Positions 1-7,625 of a stretch of 64,000 nt of DNA are shown in pieces (the stretch's first letter is position 1; every line of letters begins with the position of its first letter). The position numbers and the translations under genes were made by a program. The stretch lies in assembly GCF_001440415.1 (NCBI RefSeq), contig NZ_LLYA01000112.1, positions 372,001-436,000 on the forward strand. Direction: 5' to 3'. The DNA comes from Bradyrhizobium retamae. Its GTDB lineage: Bacteria; Pseudomonadota; Alphaproteobacteria; Rhizobiales; Xanthobacteraceae. The notes under the pieces were generated by a model. It ran no database searches, was not told the DNA's origin, and saw only the letters and a program-made list of their open reading frames with translations.

Positions 1-762
1 GAAGGCGAGATCGTCTTCGATGGGCGCGACGTGCGAGGCCTTTCCGGCGGCGACCTGCGCGCCATGCGGCGCAATATGCAGATCGTCTTCCAGGACCCCT
101 TTGCCTCGCTCAATCCGCGCATGACGGTCGGCGCGATTCTCGGCGAAGCCTTCACCATCCACGCGCTCGCTTCCTCGGCAAGCGAGCGGGATGACCGCGT
201 GGCGAGCCTGCTCGTCAAGGTCGGGCTGAAGGCCGAGCACATGCGCCGCTACCCGCACGAATTTTCCGGCGGCCAGCGCCAGCGCATCGTGATTGCGCGC
301 GCACTTGCGGTGGAGCCGAAGTTCATCGTCTGCGACGAACCGGTTTCCGCGCTCGACGTCTCCATTCAGGCGCAGGTAATCAATCTATTGGAAGACCTGC
401 AGGCCGAGCTCAAGCTCACCTATCTGTTCGTCGCCCACGATCTCTCCGTGGTCGAGCATATTTCCGACCGCGTCGCAGTGATGTATCTCGGGCGCATCGT
501 CGAACTGGCTAACGCGAGCGACCTTTACCGCAATCCCCGACATCCCTACACGCAGGCGCTGCTTTCCGCCGTGCCGGTGCCGGACCCGAAGGTGAAGCGC
601 AAGCGTATCCGGCTGCAGGGCGACGTACCTAGCCCGATGAACCCGCCGCGGGGTTGTCATTTCCACACCCGCTGCCCGATCGCCGAGCCGCGCTGCCGGG
701 AAAGCGCGCCCGAACTGAAGCAAGGCAGCGAGGGGCATTTCGTGGCGTGTCATCTGGCCTGA
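1..762 (+). CDS. Oligopeptide/dipeptide ABC transporter ATP-binding protein (5' end outside window)
   Basis: The frame is open from base 1, so the true start and the Walker A motif lie upstream. Visible are the Q-loop ([12 protein letters not shown]), the ABC signature FSGGQRQRI, the Walker B region [12 protein letters not shown] and the switch histidine in FVAHDLSVV. The C-terminal extension ends in [13 protein letters not shown] cysteine and histidine residues, which marks the OppF/DppF class of peptide-importer ATPases. It would act as one of two cytoplasmic ATPases powering a peptide or nickel-type importer whose permeases should lie upstream. The stop is at 760-762. Family call is secure; the substrate is unknown. 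Confidence 0.93.
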   Translation, partial: EGEIVFDGRDVRGLSGGDLRAMRRNMQIVFQDPFASLNPRMTVGAILGEAFTIHALASSASERDDRVASLLVKVGLKAEHMRRYPHEFSGGQRQRIVIARALAVEPKFIVCDEPVSALDVSIQAQVINLLEDLQAELKLTYLFVAHDLSVVEHISDRVAVMYLGRIVELANASDLYRNPRHPYTQALLSAVPVPDPKVKRKRIRLQGDVPSPMNPPRGCHFHTRCPIAEPRCRESAPELKQGSEGHFVACHLA

Positions 763-789
763 CAGCGACGGCTTATTCCGCCTGGCTAT

Positions 790-810
790 CCGCCGCTTCT
801 CATGCGGCGG
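790..810. terminator. Small hairpin after the ABC ATPase gene
   Basis: CCGCCGC (790-796) pairs with GCGGCGG (804-810) across a 7-nt loop, 28 nt after the stop at 762. No T-run follows, so its role as a terminator is only possible. Confidence 0.35.
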
Positions 811-840
811 CGGCAAAGAATTCAATCCCTGAAAACAATA

Positions 841-888
841 CGGCCGCGCCCCGGCAGCGGTCGAACCACTCATGCCGGGGCGGGGCCG
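841..888 (-). terminator. Strong hairpin with T-rich tail for the minus-strand gene at 911-1156
   Basis: Bases 841-856 and 873-888 form a 16-bp GC-rich stem with one mismatch and a 16-nt loop. On the minus strand it is followed by TATTGTTTT. It begins 22 nt after the stop of the 911-1156 gene, as expected for an intrinsic terminator. In the plus direction there is no T-run. Confidence 0.7.
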
Positions 889-910
889 AAATGAGATCGT
901 GGGCGCTAGT

Positions 911-1156
911 CTAGCGCGTCTGGATGCCGTTTTTGCGGATCAGGTCCGAAAGCTGGGACAAAAGCTCCCGAAGCCTGGCATTCTCCTCGATCAGCGCATG
1001 GGCTTCGTCGGCCTGTTCGTTTCGACGAAGGGCGGGCTCGTCCCCGCGCAGGGCATTCTCAAGCAGTGAAAGAGCGTCGTCGGTCGGTTCCTCAACCCAA
1101 AATGAAGGTTCAGCGCGGCGGTCTCGCTTATTAAGCTGCGGATGGTCTACTCGCAT
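911..1156 (-). CDS. Small coiled-coil protein of unknown function (81 aa)
   Basis: I chose the ATG at 1156 (MRVDHPQLNK) because GGAG lies about 10 nt upstream; a longer open frame to 1201 has no such site. The protein is acidic and helical. Its C-terminal half has the heptad-like stretch EENARLRELLSQLSDLI. That block recurs in the 2412-2726 protein (EENVRLRKLAVRLSNLL), so the two are related. No enzymatic motif, signal peptide or membrane segment is visible. The strong hairpin at 841-888 closes the unit. It is hypothetical but well supported as a real gene. Confidence 0.75.
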   Translation of the reverse strand: MRVDHPQLNKRDRRAEPSFWVEEPTDDALSLLENALRGDEPALRRNEQADEAHALIEENARLRELLSQLSDLIRKNGIQTR

Positions 1157-1351
1157 GATTGATACTCCAATTTTTAAAAAGCGGAACGTGCCCCCAGTCA
1201 CCCTGTCTCGCGCGCGGAGAATGAGGTGAGTCGGCAGGCAAATTTGCGACTAAAATTGGAATCGTGCGGAGACGACCCCGGCGCTAAAGCGGCGTGATTG
1301 CGGCAAGTCGTAAGGTCCGCGCGGGGCAAACCTGCAGCCTGCGCGTGCGAT
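1157..1351. other. Gene-free stretch upstream of the 911-1156 gene
   Basis: I see no convincing gene here on either strand. It should contain the promoter of the minus-strand 911-1156 gene, but I could not assign -35/-10 boxes. Confidence 0.4.
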
Positions 1352-1444
1352 CTAGAGAAAGGTCGACAATTGATAGAGAGCGTAAAGAACCTCAAGCCCC
1401 ATGAGAACGAGGGCTGCGATCATCAGATAATAACCAAAATGCAT
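1352..1444 (-). CDS. Candidate 30-aa single-pass membrane peptide
   Basis: An ATG at 1444 opens a 30-codon frame ending in TAG at 1352-1354. The product is mostly hydrophobic (MHFGYYLMIAALVLMG, then LEVLYALYQLSTFL) and would form one membrane helix. It resembles in size and character the better supported peptide at 1667-1765. The ribosome binding site is weak: a GAGAGG lies about 20 nt upstream. Function unknown; it could be a chance frame. Confidence 0.4.
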   Translation of the reverse strand: MHFGYYLMIAALVLMGLEVLYALYQLSTFL

Positions 1445-1564
1445 GCGAAATTTGAAACCAATGCCTCTCGCGGCCCGTGCGGAATCGCGTCGGGCCGTAA
1501 ATCAAACTCGATACGCGTCGGAAGGGACAAGCCTCCAGCGAACCATGCGTCGGGCAACCAGGAA

Positions 1565-1602
1565 CAAAAAAGGCCTCCGCCGCCGCGGAAGTGACGCCTT
1601 TG
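1565..1602 (-). terminator. Intrinsic terminator downstream of the 32-aa membrane peptide gene
   Basis: On the minus strand AAAGGC and GCCTTT bracket a GC-rich hairpin that ends in TTTTTTGTT. It lies about 65 nt after the stop of the 1667-1765 reading frame and supports that frame being transcribed. Confidence 0.65.
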
Positions 1603-1666
1603 CCTCTGCCTTTGTCGCGAGCCTCTTCTTGACCGGAGGTCTCTAGTTCGACGCCAGCTCGCCTGT

Positions 1667-1765
1667 TCACACACCGTGGAAAATCTTGATTCCCCACAGC
1701 ACGATGACGATGGCCAATACCAGCGTAGCCGCCGTCAGTACACTTTCTAAGGAAGCGACTCTCAT
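1667..1765 (-). CDS. 32-aa single-pass membrane peptide
   Basis: ATG at 1765, TGA at 1667-1669. The short N-terminus MRVASLES is followed by a hydrophobic helix (VLTAATLVLAIVIVLWGIKI) and a FHGV tail. GCGGAG lies about 8 nt before the ATG, a good ribosome binding site, and an intrinsic terminator follows at 1565-1602. These three features together make it a real small gene although it is too short for most gene callers. It would sit in the inner membrane with one helix. No partner or function can be read from the sequence. Confidence 0.65.
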   Translation of the reverse strand: MRVASLESVLTAATLVLAIVIVLWGIKIFHGV

Positions 1766-1982
1766 ACTAACTCTCCGCTTCCCAGCCCCGCTAACGGTCT
1801 AGGCGATTCGTTGATTCGACCGCAATCGCGCGATCACAATGGCTTGAACGTTGCTTGGCGGTTGTGTTTTAGAAGTCACACATGTGGGTATGGCGGCGCA
1901 TTTCGCCACCGCGACGACGCAGCCACGCGCCTGCGAGAGCGGAAATGCCCCGCCTCTTACGACGGCTTCTCGATTGCAGGGT

Positions 1983-2183
1983 TTATTCGGGCCGGCTTGC
2001 CGGGACGTAGGGACTGGGCGGAACCGGCGCGCTTCGCCGCCGTTCGGCGAGCGCCGCCAGGCGATCGTATTCTTCCGCCACCTTGAGCAGGCGCCCCTGA
2101 TCCTTGACGGCAACCGCAGCTAGCTCCCTCGTCCGTTCCGCGCGCTTGCGCCAGTGCTCCGCATTGGTCAGGAAATCCGTCAT
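1983..2183 (-). CDS. Small charged protein with HWRxRAExxRxLA pattern (66 aa)
   Basis: I start at the ATG at 2183 (MTDFLTNAEHW), preceded by AGGGG; the frame stays open to 2252 without a better site. The sequence has the pattern NAEHWRKRAERTRELA ... KVAEEYDRLAALAERR, which I recognise as a short helical family very common in Bradyrhizobium and relatives and always annotated as hypothetical. The tail is proline-rich. It is divergent from the 2412-2726 gene, with a palindrome between them. Function unknown. Confidence 0.75.
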   Translation of the reverse strand: MTDFLTNAEHWRKRAERTRELAAVAVKDQGRLLKVAEEYDRLAALAERRRSAPVPPSPYVPASRPE

Positions 2184-2254
2184 CGGTACGCCCCTAAGGT
2201 GGTTTGCTCCCCAGCCCACCCCGAGACGCCAGAAAGGCCGACGGTACGTCAAAA

Positions 2255-2266
2255 ATTAGGCCTAAT
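2255..2266. promoter_or_regulatory. 12-bp perfect palindrome in a divergent intergenic region
   Basis: ATTAGGCCTAAT is self-complementary. It lies between two divergently transcribed small genes (starts at 2183 and 2412), where an operator could serve both. The binding protein is unknown. Confidence 0.35.
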
Positions 2267-2411
2267 CCGATCTGCCGTGTGACTCGAACGACGCATGAAC
2301 TATCTGGCGAGCCTTTTCGCCGTTGCCTTTCCGACGCAAATTTGCCCCGGACTCAATGGAAAGTTCGTCGCTGAAAAGGCGACTGTGCCACCTTGTGATC
2401 AGGAAATTGTC

Positions 2412-2726
2412 ATGAGTACCGAACATTCACCGCGTGCCAGACAGGCCGGCGTCGATGCATTTCGGGACGCCGGACATCGCGACAACGTCGTGCCGCTGCG
2501 TCAGGGCAAGTACGAGCTTCAAGCGCGCGACGCGCCGCTTCGAGGCGACGCCCTCCTTGCCGCGCTATCGCCCCTGCTCGACGAAGCCGACGGACTTCGC
2601 AGAGATGGCGCCCGGCAGCAGGAAAACGGCAATCTCGGGCTGCTGCTCGAGGAGAATGTGCGGCTGCGAAAGCTTGCGGTCAGGCTGTCGAATCTTCTTG
2701 GCGACCTTCCCGAACAAGGTAAGTGA
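2412..2726 (+). CDS. Small coiled-coil protein related to the 911-1156 product (104 aa)
   Basis: The frame is open from 2295, but the ATG at 2412 (MSTEHSPRAR) has CAGGAAA 7 nt upstream and is the likely start. The C-terminal part reads LLLEENVRLRKLAVRLSNLLGDL, closely matching the 911-1156 protein. Before it is a basic and acidic linker with VVPLRQGKYEL. No catalytic motif or membrane segment is seen. Presence of two relatives 1.3 kb apart suggests an old duplication. Function unknown. Confidence 0.7.
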   Translation: MSTEHSPRARQAGVDAFRDAGHRDNVVPLRQGKYELQARDAPLRGDALLAALSPLLDEADGLRRDGARQQENGNLGLLLEENVRLRKLAVRLSNLLGDLPEQGK

Positions 2727-2747
2727 GATCGGCCTTGCCGCCGCTCG

Positions 2748-3530
2748 TCACGCATAGGTCGCGGTAACGCTCCCGAACGGGCCGAAATCCGCGACATAGG
2801 TCTCACCGGGCTTCGGCCGCAACATGCCTGTCAGCGTCCCCGTGCTGACGGTCTGTCCCGCCTTCATTCCGATGCCGGTGCGCGAGAGCTCGTTGGCGAG
2901 CCAGGTGAGCGGCACCATGGGATGGTCGAGCGCCTCCCCTGCCGTGCCCTTTCGCCGCGGCATGCCGTTGCAGGTCAACGACACTTCCTGCCCGGCGATG
3001 TCGCGCGTCTTCCAATCGGGGATCGCGGCGCCGCAGACGATGATGCCGCTTCCCGCGCCATCGGCGAGGATCGCGGGCAGCGGCGGAAACGCGGCGTCGT
3101 GGACGAAGCGGCATTCGGCGAGTTCGATTCCCGTATGCAGCGACACTACCGCCTCGGTGACCTCAGCCAACGTGTAGGACTTTTCGCGCGGCGGCAGATC
3201 GACGCCCAAGCGCGCCTGATACTCGACTTCGGGAATCGGGCTGCAGAGTTTGGCATGCCCGACGCTGGCCGGTGACTCCATGATCGGAGCGAATACCCGG
3301 CCATAGATCGGCGAGTCCGTGCGCAGCTGACGCTGCAGCCCCTCCTTCATGCCGGCGATCTTCCAGCCGACGACCTCCCAGCCCAGTTCTTCCGCGACCA
3401 TGCCGGCGACGCGATAGGCTGTCGCCTTGTCGGGCGGCACCAGCCGTCGATCGAGGCCGCTTTGCGGGCGTCGGTCACGGCGCAGCGTCGCGAGCAGGCG
3501 GGCGAGTTCACGTTGGTGAGCGATGTCCAT
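2748..3530 (-). CDS. 2-keto-4-pentenoate hydratase / fumarylacetoacetate hydrolase family protein
   Basis: The 260-aa product has the length and layout of the MhpD/4-oxalocrotonate decarboxylase class. Markers are GWKIAGMKEGLQRQL near residue 55, the acidic metal-site region VEYQARLGVD near residue 105, LHTGIELAECRF near residue 135 and the C-terminal GQTVSTGTLTGM block. Such enzymes act on 2-hydroxypenta-2,4-dienoate-type intermediates of aromatic meta-cleavage, using a divalent metal. The start lies 3 nt after the stop of the acyl-CoA dehydrogenase gene, so the two form an operon. The exact substrate is open. Confidence 0.85.
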   Translation of the reverse strand: MDIAHQRELARLLATLRRDRRPQSGLDRRLVPPDKATAYRVAGMVAEELGWEVVGWKIAGMKEGLQRQLRTDSPIYGRVFAPIMESPASVGHAKLCSPIPEVEYQARLGVDLPPREKSYTLAEVTEAVVSLHTGIELAECRFVHDAAFPPLPAILADGAGSGIIVCGAAIPDWKTRDIAGQEVSLTCNGMPRRKGTAGEALDHPMVPLTWLANELSRTGIGMKAGQTVSTGTLTGMLRPKPGETYVADFGPFGSVTATYA

Positions 3531-3533
3531 GAC

Positions 3534-5285
3534 CTATCCCTGCACCAGCGCGGTAGCCTCGCGCAGCGATACCGGCGCATCGCCGAGCAGCAAATCGATC
3601 GCTGCGTTCTCCCAATGCTGCGCCTGCAGATTGGTAGACGAATGTTCGGCCAAGCGATGCTCGAGCACAAAACGCGAAAGCAGCAGGCGGCGTGCGTCGC
3701 CGCCGTCGTTGCCGAGGCGCGTACCTTCGGACGCCAATAGCGCAGCCGTCGTGGCGTGGTAGAGTTTTCCGGCGGCTATCCTGCAAAAACGCTCGTTCGC
3801 CGGATCTGCAGCAACCTCTTCCGCAAACCGCATCGCATCCGTCAGCGCGCCGGAAAGGCGCGTCCGAAACTGACCCGGCATCCCGGCCGTGTCCTCCAAC
3901 CGGCGGCCGAGATCATCGCGCAACGCTTCGTGGCCCCGCGCCTTTCCGACCGCGCGCTGCACCGCATCGAGCGCGTTGATGTTGCTGGTGCCCTCCCACA
4001 ACAGGCCGAGATGGGCATCGCGAACCAGCCGCGCGTTCGGCCAGTCCTCGATGTAGCCATTGCCGCCGCGGGCTTCCATCGCACCCGTGGCGACCGTGAC
4101 GTTGTCCCGGCACGCCCGGTATTTTGCGATCGGCGTCAACAGCCGCAGCACCTTGTCGGACGCGGTTGCCGCGTACAGTAGCGCCGACAGCGCCTGCTCG
4201 GTTGGGACCATCAGCTTGAGCAGTTGCCGGCGCATCAGCGGATGATCGATCACCGCGCGGCCGAACGCGTTGCGATGCCGCGCGGCGATCATCGCTTCAT
4301 TGAGACATCGCCGCATCATGCCGGCCGCGCGGGCAAGGTGCGACACCCGGCTCGAATTCACCATGACCAGCATGTGCTTGAGGCCCTGATCGAGCTCGCC
4401 GAGCTGGTAGGCTGTGGCGCCCTCGAAAACGATCTCGCCGCTTGCCATGGTGCGGCTGCCGAGCTTGTCCTTCAACCGCAGGATCCGGTACGAATTCCGC
4501 CGTCCATCGGGAAGCACTTTTGGCATCAGGAACAGGCCGAGGCCGCGACCGCCCGCCACCGCGCCCTCGGGCCGGGCGAGCAGCACCGCCAGTTCGGCGT
4601 CGACGTTCGAGCAGAACCACTTTTCGCCCCACAGCTTCCAATCCTGGCCATCGCTGACAGCAGCGAGTTCGCCGGCGCCCACATCGGAACCGCCGGTCTT
4701 CTCCGTCATGAATTGCGCGCACTTGAGCAGCGTGGCGGGATCCTGACTCCACATCCGTTCGAGATATCGCTGGCGCAGCTCATCCGTGCCGAAACGGCGC
4801 ACCAGCTCCGAAGAACTGTCGGTGAGGTTGACGGGGCAAAGCAGGCCGAACTCGGCCTGCGCGAACAGATAGTGAAAGACGTATTTTGCGATCGGCGGCA
4901 TCGACGAAGGCCAGTCCAGCACGCCGGCGCGATTGCACATCGCGTGCATGCCGAATTTTCCGAACGCGATGCTTTCCATCTCGCGGTACGCAGGGTGATA
5001 CTCGACCCACTCCTCGTCGCGGCCATAGCCGTCGCGCGGATGCAGCACCGGTTGATGGCGCTCGGCCTGGTCCGACAGGTCATGCAGCCGGCCTCCGGCG
5101 AGTTCGCCGAGTTCCGAAAGGTGCGGCGCGAGATGCGCCAGCAGTGGAGCCTCCATGTATTGGGGCAAGAGGCCGCGCAGGCTTTGGTCGAGCGAATAAT
5201 AGTTCAGCCCGCGACAGGTCGGCGCCAGTGCTCTGGAGCGCCGGGCTGCCGCCTCGCGGCCGGTCCGATCGACATGAATGGTCAT
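3534..5285 (-). CDS. AidB-like acyl-CoA dehydrogenase (583 aa)
   Basis: The start chosen is the ATG at 5285 (MTIHVDRTG), with GGGAG 6-7 nt upstream; the open frame runs to 5321. The protein is longer than ordinary acyl-CoA dehydrogenases, as in the AidB branch. It has the AidB hallmark MTEKTGGSDVGAGE near residue 195, KWFCSNVDAELAVLLARPEG, then the FAD-side block GGNGYIEDWPNARLVRDAHL and WEGTSNINALD. AidB-type proteins are FAD-binding; some are alkylation-damage proteins, others act on branched acyl-CoAs. Next to a ketopentenoate hydratase gene and a LysR gene, a catabolic role is the better guess here. Confidence 0.88.
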   Translation of the reverse strand: MTIHVDRTGREAAARRSRALAPTCRGLNYYSLDQSLRGLLPQYMEAPLLAHLAPHLSELGELAGGRLHDLSDQAERHQPVLHPRDGYGRDEEWVEYHPAYREMESIAFGKFGMHAMCNRAGVLDWPSSMPPIAKYVFHYLFAQAEFGLLCPVNLTDSSSELVRRFGTDELRQRYLERMWSQDPATLLKCAQFMTEKTGGSDVGAGELAAVSDGQDWKLWGEKWFCSNVDAELAVLLARPEGAVAGGRGLGLFLMPKVLPDGRRNSYRILRLKDKLGSRTMASGEIVFEGATAYQLGELDQGLKHMLVMVNSSRVSHLARAAGMMRRCLNEAMIAARHRNAFGRAVIDHPLMRRQLLKLMVPTEQALSALLYAATASDKVLRLLTPIAKYRACRDNVTVATGAMEARGGNGYIEDWPNARLVRDAHLGLLWEGTSNINALDAVQRAVGKARGHEALRDDLGRRLEDTAGMPGQFRTRLSGALTDAMRFAEEVAADPANERFCRIAAGKLYHATTAALLASEGTRLGNDGGDARRLLLSRFVLEHRLAEHSSTNLQAQHWENAAIDLLLGDAPVSLREATALVQG

Positions 5286-5400
5286 GGGCATCTCCCTCGG
5301 CTCCGCCCGCCCGGGCCGCACCGGCCTGGACGAAACTTGCGGAAAATATCGGCGTATGAGCCGGGGAGCTCCCGTGCAAACGACTTCTTGGGTCGGGGGC

Positions 5401-5415
5401 TTGAGCCAGACTCAA
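5401..5415. promoter_or_regulatory. Candidate LysR-type operator
   Basis: TTGAGCCAGACTCAA is a perfect 5-bp inverted repeat with a 5-nt spacer and fits the T-N11-A pattern bound by LysR regulators. It sits in the 182-bp region between the divergent acyl-CoA dehydrogenase gene and the LysR gene, 52 nt before the regulator start. Confidence 0.5.
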
Positions 5416-5467
5416 CGCTGCGGTTCCGCCCGTTTGCCGGCCGGCCCTTTTGAACTAAGCTCCCGCG

Positions 5468-6406
5468 ATGGCATCACGACGACTTCCTCCCTTGCATGCG
5501 GTGCGGGCGTTCGAGGCCGCCGCACGGCACTTGTCGATCACCCGGGCGGCCGACGAACTGAACGTGACCGTCGGCGCCGTGAGCCGGCACGTGCGCGCCC
5601 TGGAAGCGCGAATGGGGACTGCGCTCTTTCTGCGCGGCTCGCGCGGTCTGGTTCTCACCTCCGCAGGCAAGACCTTCGCCGATTCCGCCCGCGAAGCATT
5701 GGACCGGATTGCCGATGCCGCCGACGGGCTGCGGTTGCGGCGTTTCAGGCGGCTTTCGATCGGGGTCTATGGCTTCTTCGTCTCGCGTTTCCTGCTGCCG
5801 ATTTGGCCCACGCTCAATGCGGCCTATCCCGATCTGGAAGTCGACCTGCACACGAGCTCCAATCCGCTCGACCTTCTCGCCAGCCGTTACGATGCGGTGA
5901 TCGCCGTCTCGGACGGGCAGCCTCGCGCCGGGCTCGTCACCCATTCGTTGATGCCGATTGCGACCGTGCCGGTCTGCGCGCCGCAATTCATGACGAACGG
6001 CGCTGTGGATTTCGCAACCGTTCCTCTCCTGCATGCGCGGCCGCGCCCGGACGATTGGCGGCGGTGGCTCGATCACGCCCAATTTGCCGACGTGCCCGTA
6101 CAGGGCGGCAGCAGCTTCGAAAGCCTCGGCCTGACCATTGAAGCCGCCGCCGCCGGCATGGGCGTCGCCATCGCCATCGACGGCCTTCTCGCGCCCGACC
6201 TCGCACGCGGCAATCTCGTCAAAGCCCATCCAACCGTTCGCTCGACGCGCCGGCAGTTCGTGCTCGAATACGAGCAGCGTATGGCTGACGATCCCGCGCT
6301 GACGGCCTTCGTCGCCTGGCTGAACAATGCGCGTGGCCAGCAAGCGCCGAAGAAGTCCGCCGCGAAGAAGACTGCGATGAAGGCGGGTGCAGAACATGCG
6401 CGTTGA
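5468..6406 (+). CDS. LysR-family transcriptional regulator, GcvA-like (312 aa)
   Basis: The N-terminal helix-turn-helix is typical: LPPLHAVRAFEAAARHLSITRAADELNVTVGAVSRHV would be split as LHAVRAFEAAARHLSI and then TRAADELNVTVGAVSRH. The effector-binding domain follows from about residue 95. The phrase FLRGSRGLVLTSAGK and the general style match the GcvA branch. The C-terminus is lysine and alanine rich. It diverges from the acyl-CoA dehydrogenase/hydratase operon and probably controls it through the site at 5401-5415. The inducer is unknown. Confidence 0.9.
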   Translation: MASRRLPPLHAVRAFEAAARHLSITRAADELNVTVGAVSRHVRALEARMGTALFLRGSRGLVLTSAGKTFADSAREALDRIADAADGLRLRRFRRLSIGVYGFFVSRFLLPIWPTLNAAYPDLEVDLHTSSNPLDLLASRYDAVIAVSDGQPRAGLVTHSLMPIATVPVCAPQFMTNGAVDFATVPLLHARPRPDDWRRWLDHAQFADVPVQGGSSFESLGLTIEAAAAGMGVAIAIDGLLAPDLARGNLVKAHPTVRSTRRQFVLEYEQRMADDPALTAFVAWLNNARGQQAPKKSAAKKTAMKAGAEHAR

Positions 6407-6514
6407 GTTTCACTCAAGGCGCGTTCAAAAAAGCTCGTTTGCCAGCCTGGTGCTGCTCTGACACAGAGAACCCGACGGTTCAAGGCGCAGCCCTTCGCGC
6501 CGAAAGGAGCAGGC
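6407..6514. other. Gene-free spacer after the LysR gene
   Basis: I see no gene in this 108-bp stretch. AAGGAG at 6504-6509 is the ribosome binding site of the following VOC reading frame. Confidence 0.5.
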
Positions 6515-6966
6515 ATGACGACGTCCCCGGACGACTGGCAGTATCCTTATGACACCCGGCAGCGCTATCATCTGCAGCATATCCATCTCTTCGCATCCAA
6601 CATCGACGCGACGATCGAGTTCTACCGAAATGGTTTGATGCGGAGGTGAAGTGGGATGGTGACGTCGCCGGCGCTCGCAACGTCCTCGTGAAGGTCGGCA
6701 TCGGTGCGCTGCATCTATACGACCAGCAGCCGCGAGGCGAAGGCAAGAACGCCGTTCATCATTTGGGAATGCAGGTCGTCGGCATCGAGGAGCTATACGA
6801 GCGAATGAAAGCCGCAGGCCTGCACATTCCAAATCCGATCCGCAAACTTGGCGGCGGAGGCGGCTATTTCATGCTCGGCGCTCCGGACGGAGTCGTGATC
6901 GAAATATTCGAGCCCGGTGTGCTTCGCGAACCCGTCGTTCGCGAATACTACGGCTTTGGCGGATGA
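6515..6966 (+). pseudogene. VOC/glyoxalase-superfamily protein gene with one frameshift
   Basis: The ATG at 6515 has AAGGAG 6-8 nt upstream and opens a frame with the beta-alpha-beta start of a VOC domain (LQHIHLFASNIDATIEFYR). That frame stops after MRR at 6652-6654. From 6631 another frame continues the same domain: WFDAEVKWDGDVAGARNVLV, IGALHLYDQQPRGEG, VHHLGMQVVGIEELYERMKA, and FMLGAPDGVVIEIFEPG to the stop at 6966. Loss of one base near 6629 explains this. The intact protein would be about 150 aa, normal for a metal-dependent glyoxalase-like fold. It is either a recent pseudogene or a sequencing error. Confidence 0.8.
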
Positions 6967-7000
6967 GACGTAGACGGGTAGCGAACGCGGCACCCTCGCA

Positions 7001-7459
7001 TCAAGTATCTTGGCTCACCGCGATCCGCCGTTCCGGCCGCCGGATATCTTCACGCTCGCCGTATGAACTGAACTCGCGCAAGATCTTGTCTCTGTCCTCG
7101 GACGAGATGACCGATCTGGGCGCGAACCGGCTGGCATTTTTCTCGAGCAAAGCGTGCCGAAAGCCAAATCGGCAGATCACGCTATCCAGACTCTCATCGT
7201 TGCGCCGAAGGCGGCGGCCATGAAACTCCATCCACTTCTCGATCCGTTGCAAGCTCAGGCGCCCAAGGCCCGGCTGCCCAAGGAGTTCGCCCCTGGTATG
7301 GAGTGATGCAATCTCGAGCAGGTAGTTGATGCGCGTGGATGGCTCCTTGCTGACGAGCCCCGCGTGGTGACTGCGAATTAGTATGGTTGCAATTCGCTCC
7401 GGCAGATAGCTATCGATATGCTGCTCGAAAGGGACGGATTTTATCATGACCGGGTCCAC
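7001..7459 (-). CDS. RNA polymerase alpha C-terminal-domain-like protein of unknown function (152 aa)
   Basis: The middle of the protein reads INYLLEIASLHTRGELLGQP, then GLGRLSLQRIEKWMEFHGRR. This resembles the helix-hairpin-helix fold of the RNA polymerase alpha C-terminal domain, which has a TxGEL...PNLGRKSLxEI pattern. It lacks the alpha N-terminal domain. A DNA- or protein-binding role is inferred from the fold only. The start at 7459 is GTG; an ATG four codons later at 7447 is an alternative, and neither has a clear ribosome binding site. It converges with the broken VOC gene. Confidence 0.65.
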   Translation of the reverse strand: MDPVMIKSVPFEQHIDSYLPERIATILIRSHHAGLVSKEPSTRINYLLEIASLHTRGELLGQPGLGRLSLQRIEKWMEFHGRRLRRNDESLDSVICRFGFRHALLEKNASRFAPRSVISSEDRDKILREFSSYGEREDIRRPERRIAVSQDT

Positions 7460-7533
7460 GTTGAGTATCTGCCGACGCGATTGAGAATGAATCTATCAGT
7501 ACCGCAAGCGCACGCGATCTCGGCTTGTCTCAG

Positions 7534-7548
7534 TTAGATGGATTCTAA
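7534..7548. promoter_or_regulatory. Irr-type iron-control element (ICE-like) upstream of the phosphopantetheinyl transferase
   Basis: TTAGATGGATTCTAA is a perfect TTAGA/TCTAA inverted repeat with a 5-nt spacer. It matches the core of the rhizobial Irr-bound ICE motif (TTTAGAA-N3-TTCTAAA type). It lies about 57-80 nt before the possible starts of the PPTase gene, where an iron-responsive regulator would act. Confidence 0.6.
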
Positions 7549-7625
7549 GTCAGATCACCTCGACACGCGCATCTGTACACCCGGGGGTTGCAAGCAATTG
7601 CGCGTTGATCGATAAGCCCGTGGAC

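Noticed and set aside
4224..5453. A 409-codon plus-strand frame opposite the acyl-CoA dehydrogenase gene
   Set aside because: It mirrors the dehydrogenase gene and would also block the divergent promoter region; the product is rich in His, Arg and Ala with no family resemblance.
5474..6397. A 307-codon minus-strand frame opposite the LysR gene
   Set aside because: The plus-strand frame has a clear helix-turn-helix protein; the antisense product has no recognisable domain.
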